Under the pieces are notes generated by a model. That model had not been told where the DNA came from. It was given only the letters and a program-made list of their open reading frames with translations, and did no database searches. The translations under genes were made by a program, and so were the position numbers. From assembly GCF_015356115.1 (NCBI RefSeq), contig NZ_CP063056.1, positions 930,001 through 994,000 of the forward strand: DNA of 64,000 nucleotides. The letters run 5' to 3'. Source of the stretch: Rodentibacter haemolyticus. GTDB lineage: Bacteria > Pseudomonadota > Gammaproteobacteria > Enterobacterales > Pasteurellaceae. This document shows positions 18,560 to 27,183 of the stretch, one piece after another (positions within the stretch are counted from its first letter, which is position 1; each line of letters begins with the position of its first letter).

Positions 18560-19234
18560 TCAATATTGGCTGTTAGTATCCGTTAATCCTTTAATAATTG
18601 CAATCCCCGCACTGGCACCGATACGCGTTGCGCCCGCTTCAATCATGGCTACGGCAGTTTGTGTATCCCGCACACCGCCTGAGGCTTTAACACCAATCTT
18701 ATCTCCCACGGTTTGACGCATCAATTTCACATCTTCCACCGTTGCTCCGCCCTTACTAAAACCAGTAGATGTTTTCACAAACGCCACATTTAAATCCCGA
18801 CAAATTTCACAAGCTTTGATGATTTCTGCTTTTGTTAAAAGACAACTTTCTAAAATCACTTTCAGCGGTGTACCGTTACAGGCATTAAGAACCTGTTTAA
18901 TGTCATCTTGCACCGCATCCCATTTTCCTGATTTAACCCATCCGACATTAAGTACCATATCCACTTCCGTTGCGCCATTAGCAATCGCATTTTCCGTTTC
19001 AAACACTTTAACAGCCGTTGTATTAGCACCTAAAGGAAAACCTATCACTGTGCAAATATTAACATTTAAATCCTGCAAGACTTTTTTCGCAAAAGGAATA
19101 TGACAAGGATTAATACACACCGAATAAAAGTGATTTTCCATAGCCTCATTACATAAAGTGAGAATATCCTGCTCTGTTTTTTCAGGGGTTAGTGCGGTGT
19201 GATCGATATATTTAGCGATTTCATTTGCTTTCAT
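18560..19234 (-). CDS. deoC: Deoxyribose-phosphate aldolase
   Basis: The 224-residue class I aldolase splits 2-deoxyribose 5-phosphate to glyceraldehyde 3-phosphate and acetaldehyde. The Schiff-base lysine is in VKTSTGFSKGGAT (about residue 152), with the second conserved lysine in GVKASGG. It is the short deoC type, as in H. influenzae, and shorter than the 259-residue E. coli enzyme. It is divergent from deoKPX across a control region with a CRP site. Confidence 0.96.
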   Translation of the reverse strand: MKANEIAKYIDHTALTPEKTEQDILTLCNEAMENHFYSVCINPCHIPFAKKVLQDLNVNICTVIGFPLGANTTAVKVFETENAIANGATEVDMVLNVGWVKSGKWDAVQDDIKQVLNACNGTPLKVILESCLLTKAEIIKACEICRDLNVAFVKTSTGFSKGGATVEDVKLMRQTVGDKIGVKASGGVRDTQTAVAMIEAGATRIGASAGIAIIKGLTDTNSQY

Positions 19235-19295
19235 TTGAATTTTCTCCTATTGGTTTTTGTCTTTTTTATATTATACATAAAAAAATATTGAAATT

Positions 19296-19311
19296 TGTGA
19301 TCAATGTCACT
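19296..19311. promoter_or_regulatory. CRP site in the deoC / deoK control region
   Basis: TGTGATCAATGTCACT is a near-consensus CRP site (TGTGA-N6-TCAC). It lies 62 bases from the deoC start and 80 from the deoK start. Catabolite control of both divergent operons is likely. Confidence 0.75.
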
Positions 19312-19339
19312 TTTTTAACATTTTATTTATAATATCATA

Positions 19340-19360
19340 AATAACACAATAATTGTTATT
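19340..19360. promoter_or_regulatory. Candidate DeoR operator
   Basis: AATAACA and TGTTATT form a perfect 7-bp inverted repeat around a 7-bp centre, 31 bases before the deoK start. It sits where a repressor would block the deoK promoter. The half-site TGTTA recalls the E. coli DeoR palindrome half. Binding by this DeoR is inferred, not shown. Confidence 0.5.
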
Positions 19361-19390
19361 ATTTTAACATTCAAGAAATAAGGAGGCGTT

Positions 19391-20311
19391 ATGGAAATTG
19401 CAGTTATTGGATCAAATATGGTGGATTTGATCACTTATATTGATGATATGCCTAAAATGGGAGAAACACTCGAAGCACCTAACTTCCAAATGGGCTGTGG
19501 CGGTAAAGGTGCGAATCAGGCTATTGCAGCAGCAAAATTAGGTGCGAATGTAATGATGATGACTAAAGTGGGCGATGATGCATTTGCAGATAATACAATC
19601 CGTAATTTTCAACAATATGGTGTTAATACGGAGTATGTAGAAAAAGTCCCCGGAGTATCTAGTGGCGTCGCCCCTATTTTTGTAGATAAATCATCACAAA
19701 ATCGTATTCTGATTATTAAGGGGGCCAACTCTCATCTGAAACCAAGTGATATTGATAATGCAAAAGAGCGGTTAAAAAATTGCAAATTATTTATTTTGCA
19801 ATTAGAGATTCCATTAGAAACCGTCTATTATGCAATTGATTTTGCTAATAAAAATAACATTCCTGTAATCCTCAATCCGGCACCGGCCAGTAAAGATCTG
19901 GATATTGATTATGCATGTAAATGCGATTTCTTTATGCCGAATGAAACCGAGTTAGAAATTTTAACCGGTTTGCCTGTGGAAAACATGGAACAAATTCGCA
20001 CAGCGGCAAATACCTTGCTTTCCAAAGGACTAAAAAATCTTATCGTCACTTTAGGTGAAAAAGGTTCTGTTTGGTTACGCGGTTCGGAAGTAACTTATAT
20101 TGATCCTTATAAAGTTAATGCGGTTGATACCAGCGGAGCTGGTGATGCCTTTATCGGTTGCTTTGCCTATTACTACGTAAAATCACAAGATATTGTTGAA
20201 TCAATGAAAATGGCTTCATTATTTTCTGCTTACAGCGTGACGGGGCAGGGCACTCAATCATCCTATCCGACAAAAGCACAATTTGATGAATTCAAAAAAC
20301 AATATATGTAA
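19391..20311 (+). CDS. deoK: Deoxyribokinase (PfkB family)
   Basis: The 306-residue PfkB-family sugar kinase has the N-terminal GCGGKGANQAIAAAKLGA motif (residues 37-54) and the ATP/anion-hole signature DTSGAGDAFIG (about residue 250) with its catalytic Asp. Ribokinase has the same motifs. The deoC, deoP and deoX neighbours point to 2-deoxyribose as substrate, as in the Salmonella deoQKPX cluster. AAGGAGG precedes the start. Confidence 0.85.
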   Translation: MEIAVIGSNMVDLITYIDDMPKMGETLEAPNFQMGCGGKGANQAIAAAKLGANVMMMTKVGDDAFADNTIRNFQQYGVNTEYVEKVPGVSSGVAPIFVDKSSQNRILIIKGANSHLKPSDIDNAKERLKNCKLFILQLEIPLETVYYAIDFANKNNIPVILNPAPASKDLDIDYACKCDFFMPNETELEILTGLPVENMEQIRTAANTLLSKGLKNLIVTLGEKGSVWLRGSEVTYIDPYKVNAVDTSGAGDAFIGCFAYYYVKSQDIVESMKMASLFSAYSVTGQGTQSSYPTKAQFDEFKKQYM

Positions 20312-20322
20312 GGAGAAATAGC

Positions 20323-21612
20323 ATGAAAAATATTCAACAAATGCCGGACGGCTATTTAAACAAAACACCGATATTTCAATTTATTCTATTATCTTGTCTA
20401 TTTCCTTTATGGGGGGCCGCAGCAAGTTTAAATGATATTTTGATTACACAATTTAAAAGCGTCTTCACACTCAGTGATTTTGCCAGCGCATTAGTACAAA
20501 GTGCGTTCTATGGCGGGTATTTCCTTATCGCAATTCCGGCTTCATTAGTCATCAAAAAAACCAGTTATAAAATTGCAATTTTAGTTGGTTTGACGTTATA
20601 TATTATCGGATGTTCAATGTTCTATCCGGCCTCTCATATGGCAACTTATACCATGTTCCTTGCCGCGATTTTCTCTATTGCGATCGGGTTAAGTTTTCTT
20701 GAAACCTCGGCAAATACTTACAGTTCAATGATTGGTCATAAAGATTACGCGACATTGCGTTTAAATATCAGTCAAACATTCTATCCAGTGGGGGCTATTG
20801 CCGGTATATTGCTTGGTAAATATTTAATTTTCCAAGAGGGTGCGAGTTTACACGAACAAATCGCCACCATGACGCCGGATCAACTACACGCTTTTAAATT
20901 GGCGACCTTAGAACATACATTACAGCCTTACAAATATCTGATTTTTGTATTAATAGCCGTAACGCTTCTGTTCTTAATCACACCGTTCCCGAAATGTAAA
21001 TCGGTTAATGATTCGACCGAACATAAAGATGTGCATTTTGTTGATACACTGAAATATCTCGCTAAAAATACGGCATTCAAAAAAGGAATTGTAGCTCAAT
21101 TCTTATATGTAGGTATGCAGGTTGCCGTATGGTCATTTACCATCCGTCTAGCATTAAATTTAAGTGAAATGAATGAACGCGATGCCTCTAATTTCATGGT
21201 GTACAGCTTTATCGGTTTTTTTATCGGAAAATTTGTTGCTAATTTCTTAATGACAAAATTTAAATCCGATCTTGTATTATTTGTTTATGCTATCTTAGGT
21301 GTATTTACGCTGGCTTATACTGCTTTCGTGCATGATTTCTCTGCCGTTTATGCAGCTATTTTCGCCAGTGTATTATTTGGTCCTTGCTGGGCGACGATTT
21401 ACGCATCAGTATTAGATACCGTTGAACAAGAACACCGTGAAGTTGCAGGTGCGGTTGTGGTTATGTCTATTATCGGGGCTGCAGTTGTACCCGCAATCCA
21501 CGGTTATGTGTCCGACACAATCGGTTCATTACAGACTGCATTCATTGTACCGCTATTCTGCTTTGCTTATGTAGGATATTATTTCTTTGACAAATACAAA
21601 GCACATAAATAA
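20323..21612 (+). CDS. deoP: Deoxyribose permease (FucP-like MFS transporter)
   Basis: The 429-residue inner-membrane protein has about 12 hydrophobic segments and fits the fucose:proton symporter branch of the major facilitator superfamily (LFPLWGAAASLNDILITQFK near residue 30). Its place between deoK and deoX, 11 bases after deoK, matches DeoP of Salmonella. The substrate is inferred from context; L-fucose is unlikely because no fucose genes are present. Confidence 0.82.
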   Translation: MKNIQQMPDGYLNKTPIFQFILLSCLFPLWGAAASLNDILITQFKSVFTLSDFASALVQSAFYGGYFLIAIPASLVIKKTSYKIAILVGLTLYIIGCSMFYPASHMATYTMFLAAIFSIAIGLSFLETSANTYSSMIGHKDYATLRLNISQTFYPVGAIAGILLGKYLIFQEGASLHEQIATMTPDQLHAFKLATLEHTLQPYKYLIFVLIAVTLLFLITPFPKCKSVNDSTEHKDVHFVDTLKYLAKNTAFKKGIVAQFLYVGMQVAVWSFTIRLALNLSEMNERDASNFMVYSFIGFFIGKFVANFLMTKFKSDLVLFVYAILGVFTLAYTAFVHDFSAVYAAIFASVLFGPCWATIYASVLDTVEQEHREVAGAVVVMSIIGAAVVPAIHGYVSDTIGSLQTAFIVPLFCFAYVGYYFFDKYKAHK

Positions 21613-21622
21613 GGAGCTAAAA

Positions 21623-22639
21623 ATGAAAAGCTATATTCATTTAAAAAAAGCATTATTTACTGAAAAAGAATATATTTTATTTGAAAATTCAGAATTCAAA
21701 GCGACTGCGTTTAAATACCCGTCAGGTATTGAAGCAATTAAATTAGAAAACAGTAAAGGTTTTGTCACAGTACTGCCATTTTACGGGCAAATCATTTGGG
21801 ATGCCGAATTCTGCGGTAAAAACCTAAAAATGAAAAATATGTTTAGCGAACCTAAATGGGGAACAACCATCGTTGATACCTATGGTTGCTTTGCTTTCCA
21901 TTCGGGTTTAATCCGTAACGGTTGCCCAAGCCCTGAAGATGATCACCCATTACACGGTGAAATGCCTTGTGCAATAATGGACAACGTCTGGTTAGTCGTT
22001 AGTGAAGGCTTATTAGGCATAGGCGGTTGTGTCGAATATATCAAAGGATTTGGCGATCATTATCTTGCAGAACCGGAATTAACTTTGAAAGCACAAAGTT
22101 CATTATTTGAAATTCAAATGAAAGTAACTAATTTAGCTAATGTAGACATGCCATTGCAATATATGTGTCATATGAATTACTGCTATGAACACGGTGCAAC
22201 CTTCACTCAAAATATTCCTACGCAAGCCATTCATTTGCGGGAAACGATTCCGGCACATGTTAAACCGACCCCTGAATGGCTTGCTTTTAACGAACAAATC
22301 AAACAAGGTCAATACACGTTAGATTCATTAAGCAATGATCAAATGTATAATCCTGAAATCGTGTTCTTTATGGATAATTTACAGCAATATCAGGAAAATT
22401 TAGAATATAGAATGATTTCGCCGGACGGACATACTTATCTAACAAAATTTTCCTCAAAAGACTTTAATTATGCAACACGTTGGATTTTGTATAATGAAGA
22501 TCAACAGGTAGGCGCTTTCGTTCTACCTGCTACTTGTCGCCCGGAAGGCTATCTCGCAGCTAAAAATACCGGCAGCTTAATTATGATGAAACCGAAAGAA
22601 GTAAAAACCTTCAAAGTAGTTACCGGCGTTGAGTCATAA
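21623..22639 (+). CDS. deoX: DeoX-like aldose epimerase-type protein (DUF4432)
   Basis: The 338-residue protein looks like the aldose 1-epimerase superfamily member DeoX. It has buried His and Glu residues (HGEMPCA near residue 108, CHMNYCYEHG near residue 180). The ATG at 21623 is chosen because AAGGAG lies eight bases before it; the frame opens 36 bases earlier inside deoP. It may interconvert sugar anomers before phosphorylation, but its role is not established. It is the last deo gene before the IS element. Confidence 0.75.
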   Translation: MKSYIHLKKALFTEKEYILFENSEFKATAFKYPSGIEAIKLENSKGFVTVLPFYGQIIWDAEFCGKNLKMKNMFSEPKWGTTIVDTYGCFAFHSGLIRNGCPSPEDDHPLHGEMPCAIMDNVWLVVSEGLLGIGGCVEYIKGFGDHYLAEPELTLKAQSSLFEIQMKVTNLANVDMPLQYMCHMNYCYEHGATFTQNIPTQAIHLRETIPAHVKPTPEWLAFNEQIKQGQYTLDSLSNDQMYNPEIVFFMDNLQQYQENLEYRMISPDGHTYLTKFSSKDFNYATRWILYNEDQQVGAFVLPATCRPEGYLAAKNTGSLIMMKPKEVKTFKVVTGVES

Positions 22640-22686
22640 TCTCTATGACTAGAGGTGATCTGCACCCCAAAATTTGGACAGATAAT

Positions 22687-23515
22687 TTAACTTAAATATT
22701 GAGTCCTGTAATCCACAGGGCTCAAATTTTTTAAACCTAATTTAATCCGTTTCTCATTGTAATAACGAATATAACGGTGAAGCGCCTGCTCCAACTCATC
22801 AATATGACTAAATTGTTTAGGGTAAAAAGCTTCTGATTTCAATAAACTAAAGAAACTTTCCATTACCGCATTATCATAGCAATTACCCCGACGACTCATA
22901 CTCTGAATCGCATAAGGCGTGCCATCTTCTCTAAGAAGCAATTCCCGCCAACGTTTCAGCCCATAAAGCGTGCCTTTCACTATGGATTATCGGTAAATCT
23001 TCCCGGCTTAATTGTGCCAAGGTTTTCTTGAGCATACCGCTCACCAAGGCAAAGGAAGGTCGTCTCCCTATTTGATAGGCGATAATTTCTCTATTCGCCA
23101 AATCCATCATCGGTGATAAATACAACTTTTCTTTCCCCACCCGAAACTCGGTGACATCCGTCACGAATTTCTGCTTCAGTTTCTTCGCACTAAAATTGCC
23201 GGCCAGAAGATTCGGGGCAACGTAGCTTGTTTTCCCGCCTTTCCTACAACGTTTCACTTTGACACAAGAGCGAATATTCAGGGCTTGCATATGTGAAAGC
23301 ACGGTTTTACCGCTTAGAAAAAGCCCTTCCTTACGTAACTTCACCCGTAACATCCGATAGCCGTCCCTCCCTTCATTATCTTGATGAAGCTGTAAAATTC
23401 GCTGTCGAATCCGGGTATTATCCTGCGCAGTCGTTTTATAGTAATAAGTTGAACGGGATAAGGACAGAATTTGCAATAACAGGGGCAAGCGATGCCTATG
23501 TCTTAAGGCATTCAC
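22687..23515 (-). pseudogene. IS3-family transposase OrfB, frameshifted
   Basis: This is a DDE integrase-type transposase (rve domain). The N-terminal part (22931-23515) has HTH_21-like HQDNEGRDGYRMLRVKL and the first Asp in FVTDVTEFRV. The C-terminal part (22687-22980) has QSMSRRGNCYDNAVMESFF with the catalytic Glu. The two frames meet at IIHS, where a net loss of two bases removes the second catalytic Asp codon. Without frameshifting the enzyme is dead. Confidence 0.9.
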
Positions 23516-23862
23516 TATGACCCTTTTTTCCTTTTGACTTTCTGCTCCCGCAAGGCTTTTAACTTTTTTAGCACATCATTTTCCGCTTCAAGGTATTCTA
23601 TTCGTTTTAAAAGCGCATTTCTATCCGTCAGGTCTTTGACCGTCTCCGAACCATCATATTTTTTCATTTTTTGTGAATATCCCTTATTAGGTTGGCGAAT
23701 AAGCCCGTTCATACCTTGTTTTTGGAAACGTTGCAACCAATTTACGATAGAGGCATGGCTTGAGATATGGTAGCGTTCTGCCGCTTCTCGGATACCTAAT
23801 TGGTCGTTTCCTATCATTTTAACGATGTTTAATTTAAAGTCTGTTGAATAATGTTTGCCCAT
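23515..23862 (-). CDS. IS3-family transposase OrfA (helix-turn-helix)
   Basis: The 115-residue protein is Lys/Arg rich. It has an N-terminal helix-turn-helix (GIREAAERYHISSHASIVNW, about residues 23-42) and a C-terminal leucine-zipper-like helix (LLKRIEYLEAENDVLKKL). It ends in a poly-A tract followed by GGG (plus-strand 23521-23529), a likely -1 ribosomal slippage site that would normally produce the OrfAB fusion. It overlaps the orfB GTG start. Confidence 0.88.
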   Translation of the reverse strand: MGKHYSTDFKLNIVKMIGNDQLGIREAAERYHISSHASIVNWLQRFQKQGMNGLIRQPNKGYSQKMKKYDGSETVKDLTDRNALLKRIEYLEAENDVLKKLKALREQKVKRKKGS

Positions 23863-23974
23863 AAAAGAATCTGCTCCTTAATTTGTTGGTTTGAATGTCC
23901 AACTTTTGGGGAGCAGATCACTTTGATACCTAAAGTGCGGTCATTTTTTATGATGTTTTCGTTTTATGCGAGTC

Positions 23975-24002
23975 TTGCTTTTTTGTTCAAAAAGTGTAAA
24001 AT
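23975..24002 (+). promoter_or_regulatory. Candidate rpsP operon promoter
   Basis: TTGCTT (-35) and TAAAAT (-10, 23997-24002) are separated by 16 bases, about 105 bases before rpsP. It lies just outside the IS element, so the insertion left the ribosomal promoter intact. Nothing else is recognised in 23921-24108 apart from an uptake signal at 23933. Confidence 0.55.
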
Positions 24003-24108
24003 TCCGAGGCTTTTTGTCTATATATACAGAGAAAAAAGTAAGCTATATTTTAAATGACTTTCGAATTTTAAAATATTCTTTTAGTAATCAAATAGTTAGA
24101 GGAAGGTT

Positions 24109-24357
24109 ATGGTAACCATTCGTTTATCTCGTGGCGGAGCTAAAAAACGCCCATTTTATCAAATCGTAGTCGCAGACAGCCGTTCACCACGTGATGGTCG
24201 TTTCATTGAGCGTATCGGTTTCTTCAATCCGATCGCACAGGGTAAAGCAGAACGTGTACGTATTGATTTAGACCGTGTAAATCACTGGGTCGGTCAAGGT
24301 GCATCATTATCTGATCGTGTTGCGAGTTTGGTAAAAGAAGTTCAAAAAGCTGCTTAA
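24109..24357 (+). CDS. rpsP: 30S ribosomal protein S16
   Basis: The 82-residue S16 is an assembly protein of the 30S body. The start MVTIRLSRGGAKKRPFYQIV and the motif DGRFIERIGFFNP are typical. It is the first gene of rpsP-rimM-trmD-rplS, an operon conserved in most bacteria. AGAGGAAGG precedes the start. Confidence 0.97.
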   Translation: MVTIRLSRGGAKKRPFYQIVVADSRSPRDGRFIERIGFFNPIAQGKAERVRIDLDRVNHWVGQGASLSDRVASLVKEVQKAA

Positions 24358-24393
24358 TTCCTGCTTTTTGAACAGAGATGATAGGTGAAGAAT

Positions 24394-24921
24394 ATGGAAC
24401 AGCAACGTATTGAAGTTGTGGGCAAATTAGGCTCAACTTACGGTATCCGTGGGTGGTTACGTATTTATTCATCAACCGAATATGCTGAAAGCATTTTTGA
24501 CTATCAACCTTGGTTTTTAAAAATCAAGGGGCAATGGCAACTGACGGAAATTGAAAATTGGCGTCATCATAATCACGAGCTTATCGTGAAGCTAAAAGGC
24601 ATCGATGATCGTGAGGCTGCACAGGTTTTGGCAAACGTTGAAATCGGTGTGGATTTATCCGTATTTCCAGAGTTAGAAGAAGGCGATTATTACTGGCACG
24701 ATTTAATAGGTTGTTCGGTAGTAAATCTTCAAGGCTATACGATGGGGACGGTAACGGAAATGATGGAAACCGGTTCAAATGACGTACTGGTGGTTAAGTC
24801 CAATGCCAAAGATGCTTTCGGAAAACAAGAACGGTTAATCCCGTTTTTGTACGAACAAGTAGTTAAAAGAGTCGATCTCGCCACTAAAACGATTGAAGTG
24901 GATTGGGACGCTGGTTTCTAA
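24394..24921 (+). CDS. rimM: 16S rRNA processing protein RimM
   Basis: The 175-residue RimM helps mature the 30S head and binds S19. It has an N-terminal RimM domain (VVGKLGSTYGIRGWLRIYS) and a C-terminal PRC-barrel (GDYYWHDLIGC to DWDAGF). The frame opens nine bases upstream, but the ATG at 24394 gives MEQQRIEVVGKLG, the Haemophilus start, with AGGTGAAG before it. Confidence 0.95.
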   Translation: MEQQRIEVVGKLGSTYGIRGWLRIYSSTEYAESIFDYQPWFLKIKGQWQLTEIENWRHHNHELIVKLKGIDDREAAQVLANVEIGVDLSVFPELEEGDYYWHDLIGCSVVNLQGYTMGTVTEMMETGSNDVLVVKSNAKDAFGKQERLIPFLYEQVVKRVDLATKTIEVDWDAGF

Positions 24922-24976
24922 TCTCAAGTATGCACGAACGTAATGCAATACGTTTTAAACAAAGTAGGAATAAATC

Positions 24977-25726
24977 ATGTGGATTGGAATAATTACGTTA
25001 TTCCCCGAAATGTTTAAAGCAATTACGGAATTTGGGGTAACAGGCAGAGCAGTAAAACAGAAACTTCTGCAAGTGCAATGTTGGAATCCGCGCGATTTCA
25101 CGCTTGATAAGCATAAAACTGTGGATGATCGCCCTTATGGCGGTGGTCCGGGAATGCTGATGATGGTACAACCTTTGCGGGATGCGATTCAGGCAGCGAA
25201 GACAGTAGCAGGAGAAGGTGTAAAGGTAATTTATCTTTCGCCACAAGGACGTAAACTTGAACAATCCGGTGTGACGGAACTGGCTCAAAATCAAAAATTG
25301 ATTTTAGTTTGTGGACGTTACGAGGGAATTGACGAGAGATTGATTCAAACTGAAATTGATGAAGAATGGTCAATCGGGGATTACGTTCTAACCGGTGGGG
25401 AATTACCGGCAATGACATTAATTGATGCTGTTGCCAGATTTATTCCCGGTGTATTGGGAAAACAAGCTTCCGCAGAAGAGGATTCTTTCGCAGATGGTCT
25501 GTTAGATTGCCCGCATTACACAAGACCGGTTGTATTGGAAGGCTTAACTGTGCCGCCGGTGCTGATGTCGGGGCATCACGAAGAAATTCGTAAATGGCGA
25601 TTAAAAAAATCGCTGGAAAGAACGTGGCTCCGCCGCCCTGAGCTCTTAGAAGGCCTAGCTCTGACTGACGAACAATCAAAGCTGTTAAAGGAAGTGAAAG
25701 CGGAAAATAACGGCATAATCAGTTAA
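24977..25726 (+). CDS. trmD: tRNA (guanine(37)-N1)-methyltransferase
   Basis: The 249-residue SPOUT enzyme methylates G37 next to the anticodon and prevents +1 frameshifting. It starts MWIGIITLFPEMFKAI and has the trefoil-knot SAM site VCGRYEGIDERLI and SIGDYVLTGGELPAM. The GGGPGMLMM segment is also conserved. It is third in the rpsP operon, after a 55-base gap. Confidence 0.96.
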   Translation: MWIGIITLFPEMFKAITEFGVTGRAVKQKLLQVQCWNPRDFTLDKHKTVDDRPYGGGPGMLMMVQPLRDAIQAAKTVAGEGVKVIYLSPQGRKLEQSGVTELAQNQKLILVCGRYEGIDERLIQTEIDEEWSIGDYVLTGGELPAMTLIDAVARFIPGVLGKQASAEEDSFADGLLDCPHYTRPVVLEGLTVPPVLMSGHHEEIRKWRLKKSLERTWLRRPELLEGLALTDEQSKLLKEVKAENNGIIS

Positions 25727-25749
25727 ATCTAGGATCAAAGGATCAAAAA

Positions 25750-26100
25750 ATGTCTAACATTATTAAACAACTTGAACAAGAACAACTAAAACAAAACCTA
25801 CCGAGCTTTCGTCCGGGTGATACTTTAGAAGTTAAAGTATGGGTAGTGGAAGGTAGTAAACGTCGTTTGCAAGCGTTCGAAGGCGTGGTTATTGCAATTC
25901 GTAACCGCGGCTTGCACTCTGCATTTACTTTACGTAAAGTTTCAAACGGTGTTGGTGTTGAACGTGTATTCCAAACTCACTCTCCGGTCGTTGAGTCAAT
26001 TGCTGTGAAACGTAAAGGTGCGGTACGTAAAGCTAAACTTTACTACTTACGTGAGCGTTCAGGTAAATCAGCTCGTATTAAAGAGCGTTTGGGCGAATAG
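25750..26100 (+). CDS. rplS: 50S ribosomal protein L19
   Basis: The 116-residue L19 lies at the 30S-50S interface. It has the motifs FRPGDTLEVKVWVVEG, RLQAFEGVVIA and the C-terminal YYLRERSGKSARIKER. It is the last gene of the operon. A strong terminator follows 10 bases after the stop. Confidence 0.97.
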   Translation: MSNIIKQLEQEQLKQNLPSFRPGDTLEVKVWVVEGSKRRLQAFEGVVIAIRNRGLHSAFTLRKVSNGVGVERVFQTHSPVVESIAVKRKGAVRKAKLYYLRERSGKSARIKERLGE

Positions 26101-26110
26101 TTTCGTGATA

Positions 26111-26137
26111 AAAAGGCTTGGTTTTCCAAGCCTTTTT
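26111..26137 (+). terminator. Terminator of the rpsP-rplS operon
   Basis: AAAAGGCTTGG (26111-26121) pairs perfectly with CCAAGCCTTTT (26126-26136) across a TTTT loop, and the T run continues. It is a classic intrinsic terminator. Confidence 0.95.
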
Positions 26138-26282
26138 TGTTATAGAAATCGTTAAAATTTAACAAAACTTGCAAAATATCAAATTTTTTTGAAATAAAAT
26201 TTGTCGTTTATTGCAATGTATAGATAAGAGAGTAAAATAGCACCAATTATAATTAATAAAAAAAGAGTCATCATTGAGGTTT

Positions 26283-27134
26283 ATGTCAGATATAAAAACT
26301 TCTTCTATAGTCGCGCTAACTCCGCTTGAAGCGACAAACTTTGCGGAAGAGGCAGCGGTCTATAAAGCAAAAAAACGTCCATTTCTTTCTTTTATGTCAG
26401 GCATTAGTGCGGGTGCGTGCATTGCGTTGGCATTCATTTTTTATACCACAACACAAACCGCATCAGCAGGTGCACCTTGGGGCTTAACCAAATTAGTCGG
26501 TGGTTTAGTTTTCTCTATCGGGGTGATTATGGTTGTTTTGTTAGGGTCAGAACTTTTTACTTCATCAACTCTTACACTTATCGCCCGTATTGGAGGAAAA
26601 ATCACAACGTGGCAAATGATTCGTAATTGGATCGCAGTCTATTTCGGCAATTTTGCCGGTAGCTTAATTATTGTCGCATTTGTTTGGTTTGGTGGGCAAA
26701 CGATGACCGCAAACGGGCAGTGGGGATTGACTATTTTAACTACAGCCCAGCATAAGATTCACCATACTTGGGTTGAAGCCTTTAACTTAGGTATTTTGTG
26801 TAACATTATGGTGTGTTTGGCAGTTTGGTTATCCTATTCGGGGAGAACCGTTATTGACAAAGCATTCATTATGATTATGCCGATCGGTTTATTTGTCGCA
26901 TCCGGTTTCGAGCACTGTGTGGCAAATATGTTTATGATTCCAATGGGAATTATTACTGCACATTATAGTACCCCTGAATTTTGGCAACAATTGGGTATTG
27001 AAGCGGGTAAATACGCAGATTTAGACGTTTATCATTTTATTATTAAGAATTTAATCCCGGTGACGTTGGGAAATATTGTGGGTGGCGCAGTTTGTGTCGG
27101 CTTATTCCAACGTTACCTAACAAAATCCCACTAA
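26283..27134 (+). CDS. focA: Formate transporter FocA
   Basis: The 283-residue FNT-family channel moves formate across the inner membrane during fermentation. About six membrane segments are visible. LLGSELFTSSTL and the pore motif NFAGSLIIVAFVW are characteristic. The frame opens with TTG at 26274, but ATG at 26283 (MSDIKTSSIVALTPLEA) is preferred, with GAGG just before it. It lies 49 bases upstream of pflB, as in other Pasteurellaceae. Confidence 0.93.
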   Translation: MSDIKTSSIVALTPLEATNFAEEAAVYKAKKRPFLSFMSGISAGACIALAFIFYTTTQTASAGAPWGLTKLVGGLVFSIGVIMVVLLGSELFTSSTLTLIARIGGKITTWQMIRNWIAVYFGNFAGSLIIVAFVWFGGQTMTANGQWGLTILTTAQHKIHHTWVEAFNLGILCNIMVCLAVWLSYSGRTVIDKAFIMIMPIGLFVASGFEHCVANMFMIPMGIITAHYSTPEFWQQLGIEAGKYADLDVYHFIIKNLIPVTLGNIVGGAVCVGLFQRYLTKSH

Positions 27135-27183
27135 TTGACGAATTGAAACAATTTATTTTTATTAATTAACAAAGGAAATGACT

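Larger units (their letters stand above)
22656..23920 (-). mobile_element. IS3-family (IS150-group-like) insertion sequence
   Basis: The 1265-bp element has terminal inverted repeats: TGATCTGCACCCCAAAA at the left and the complement of TGATCTGCTCCCCAAAA at the right. It encodes orfA and a frameshifted orfB on the minus strand. No short direct repeat is seen at the flanks (AGG against CTT), so the target duplication has been lost or changed. It sits between deoX and rpsP. Confidence 0.9.
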
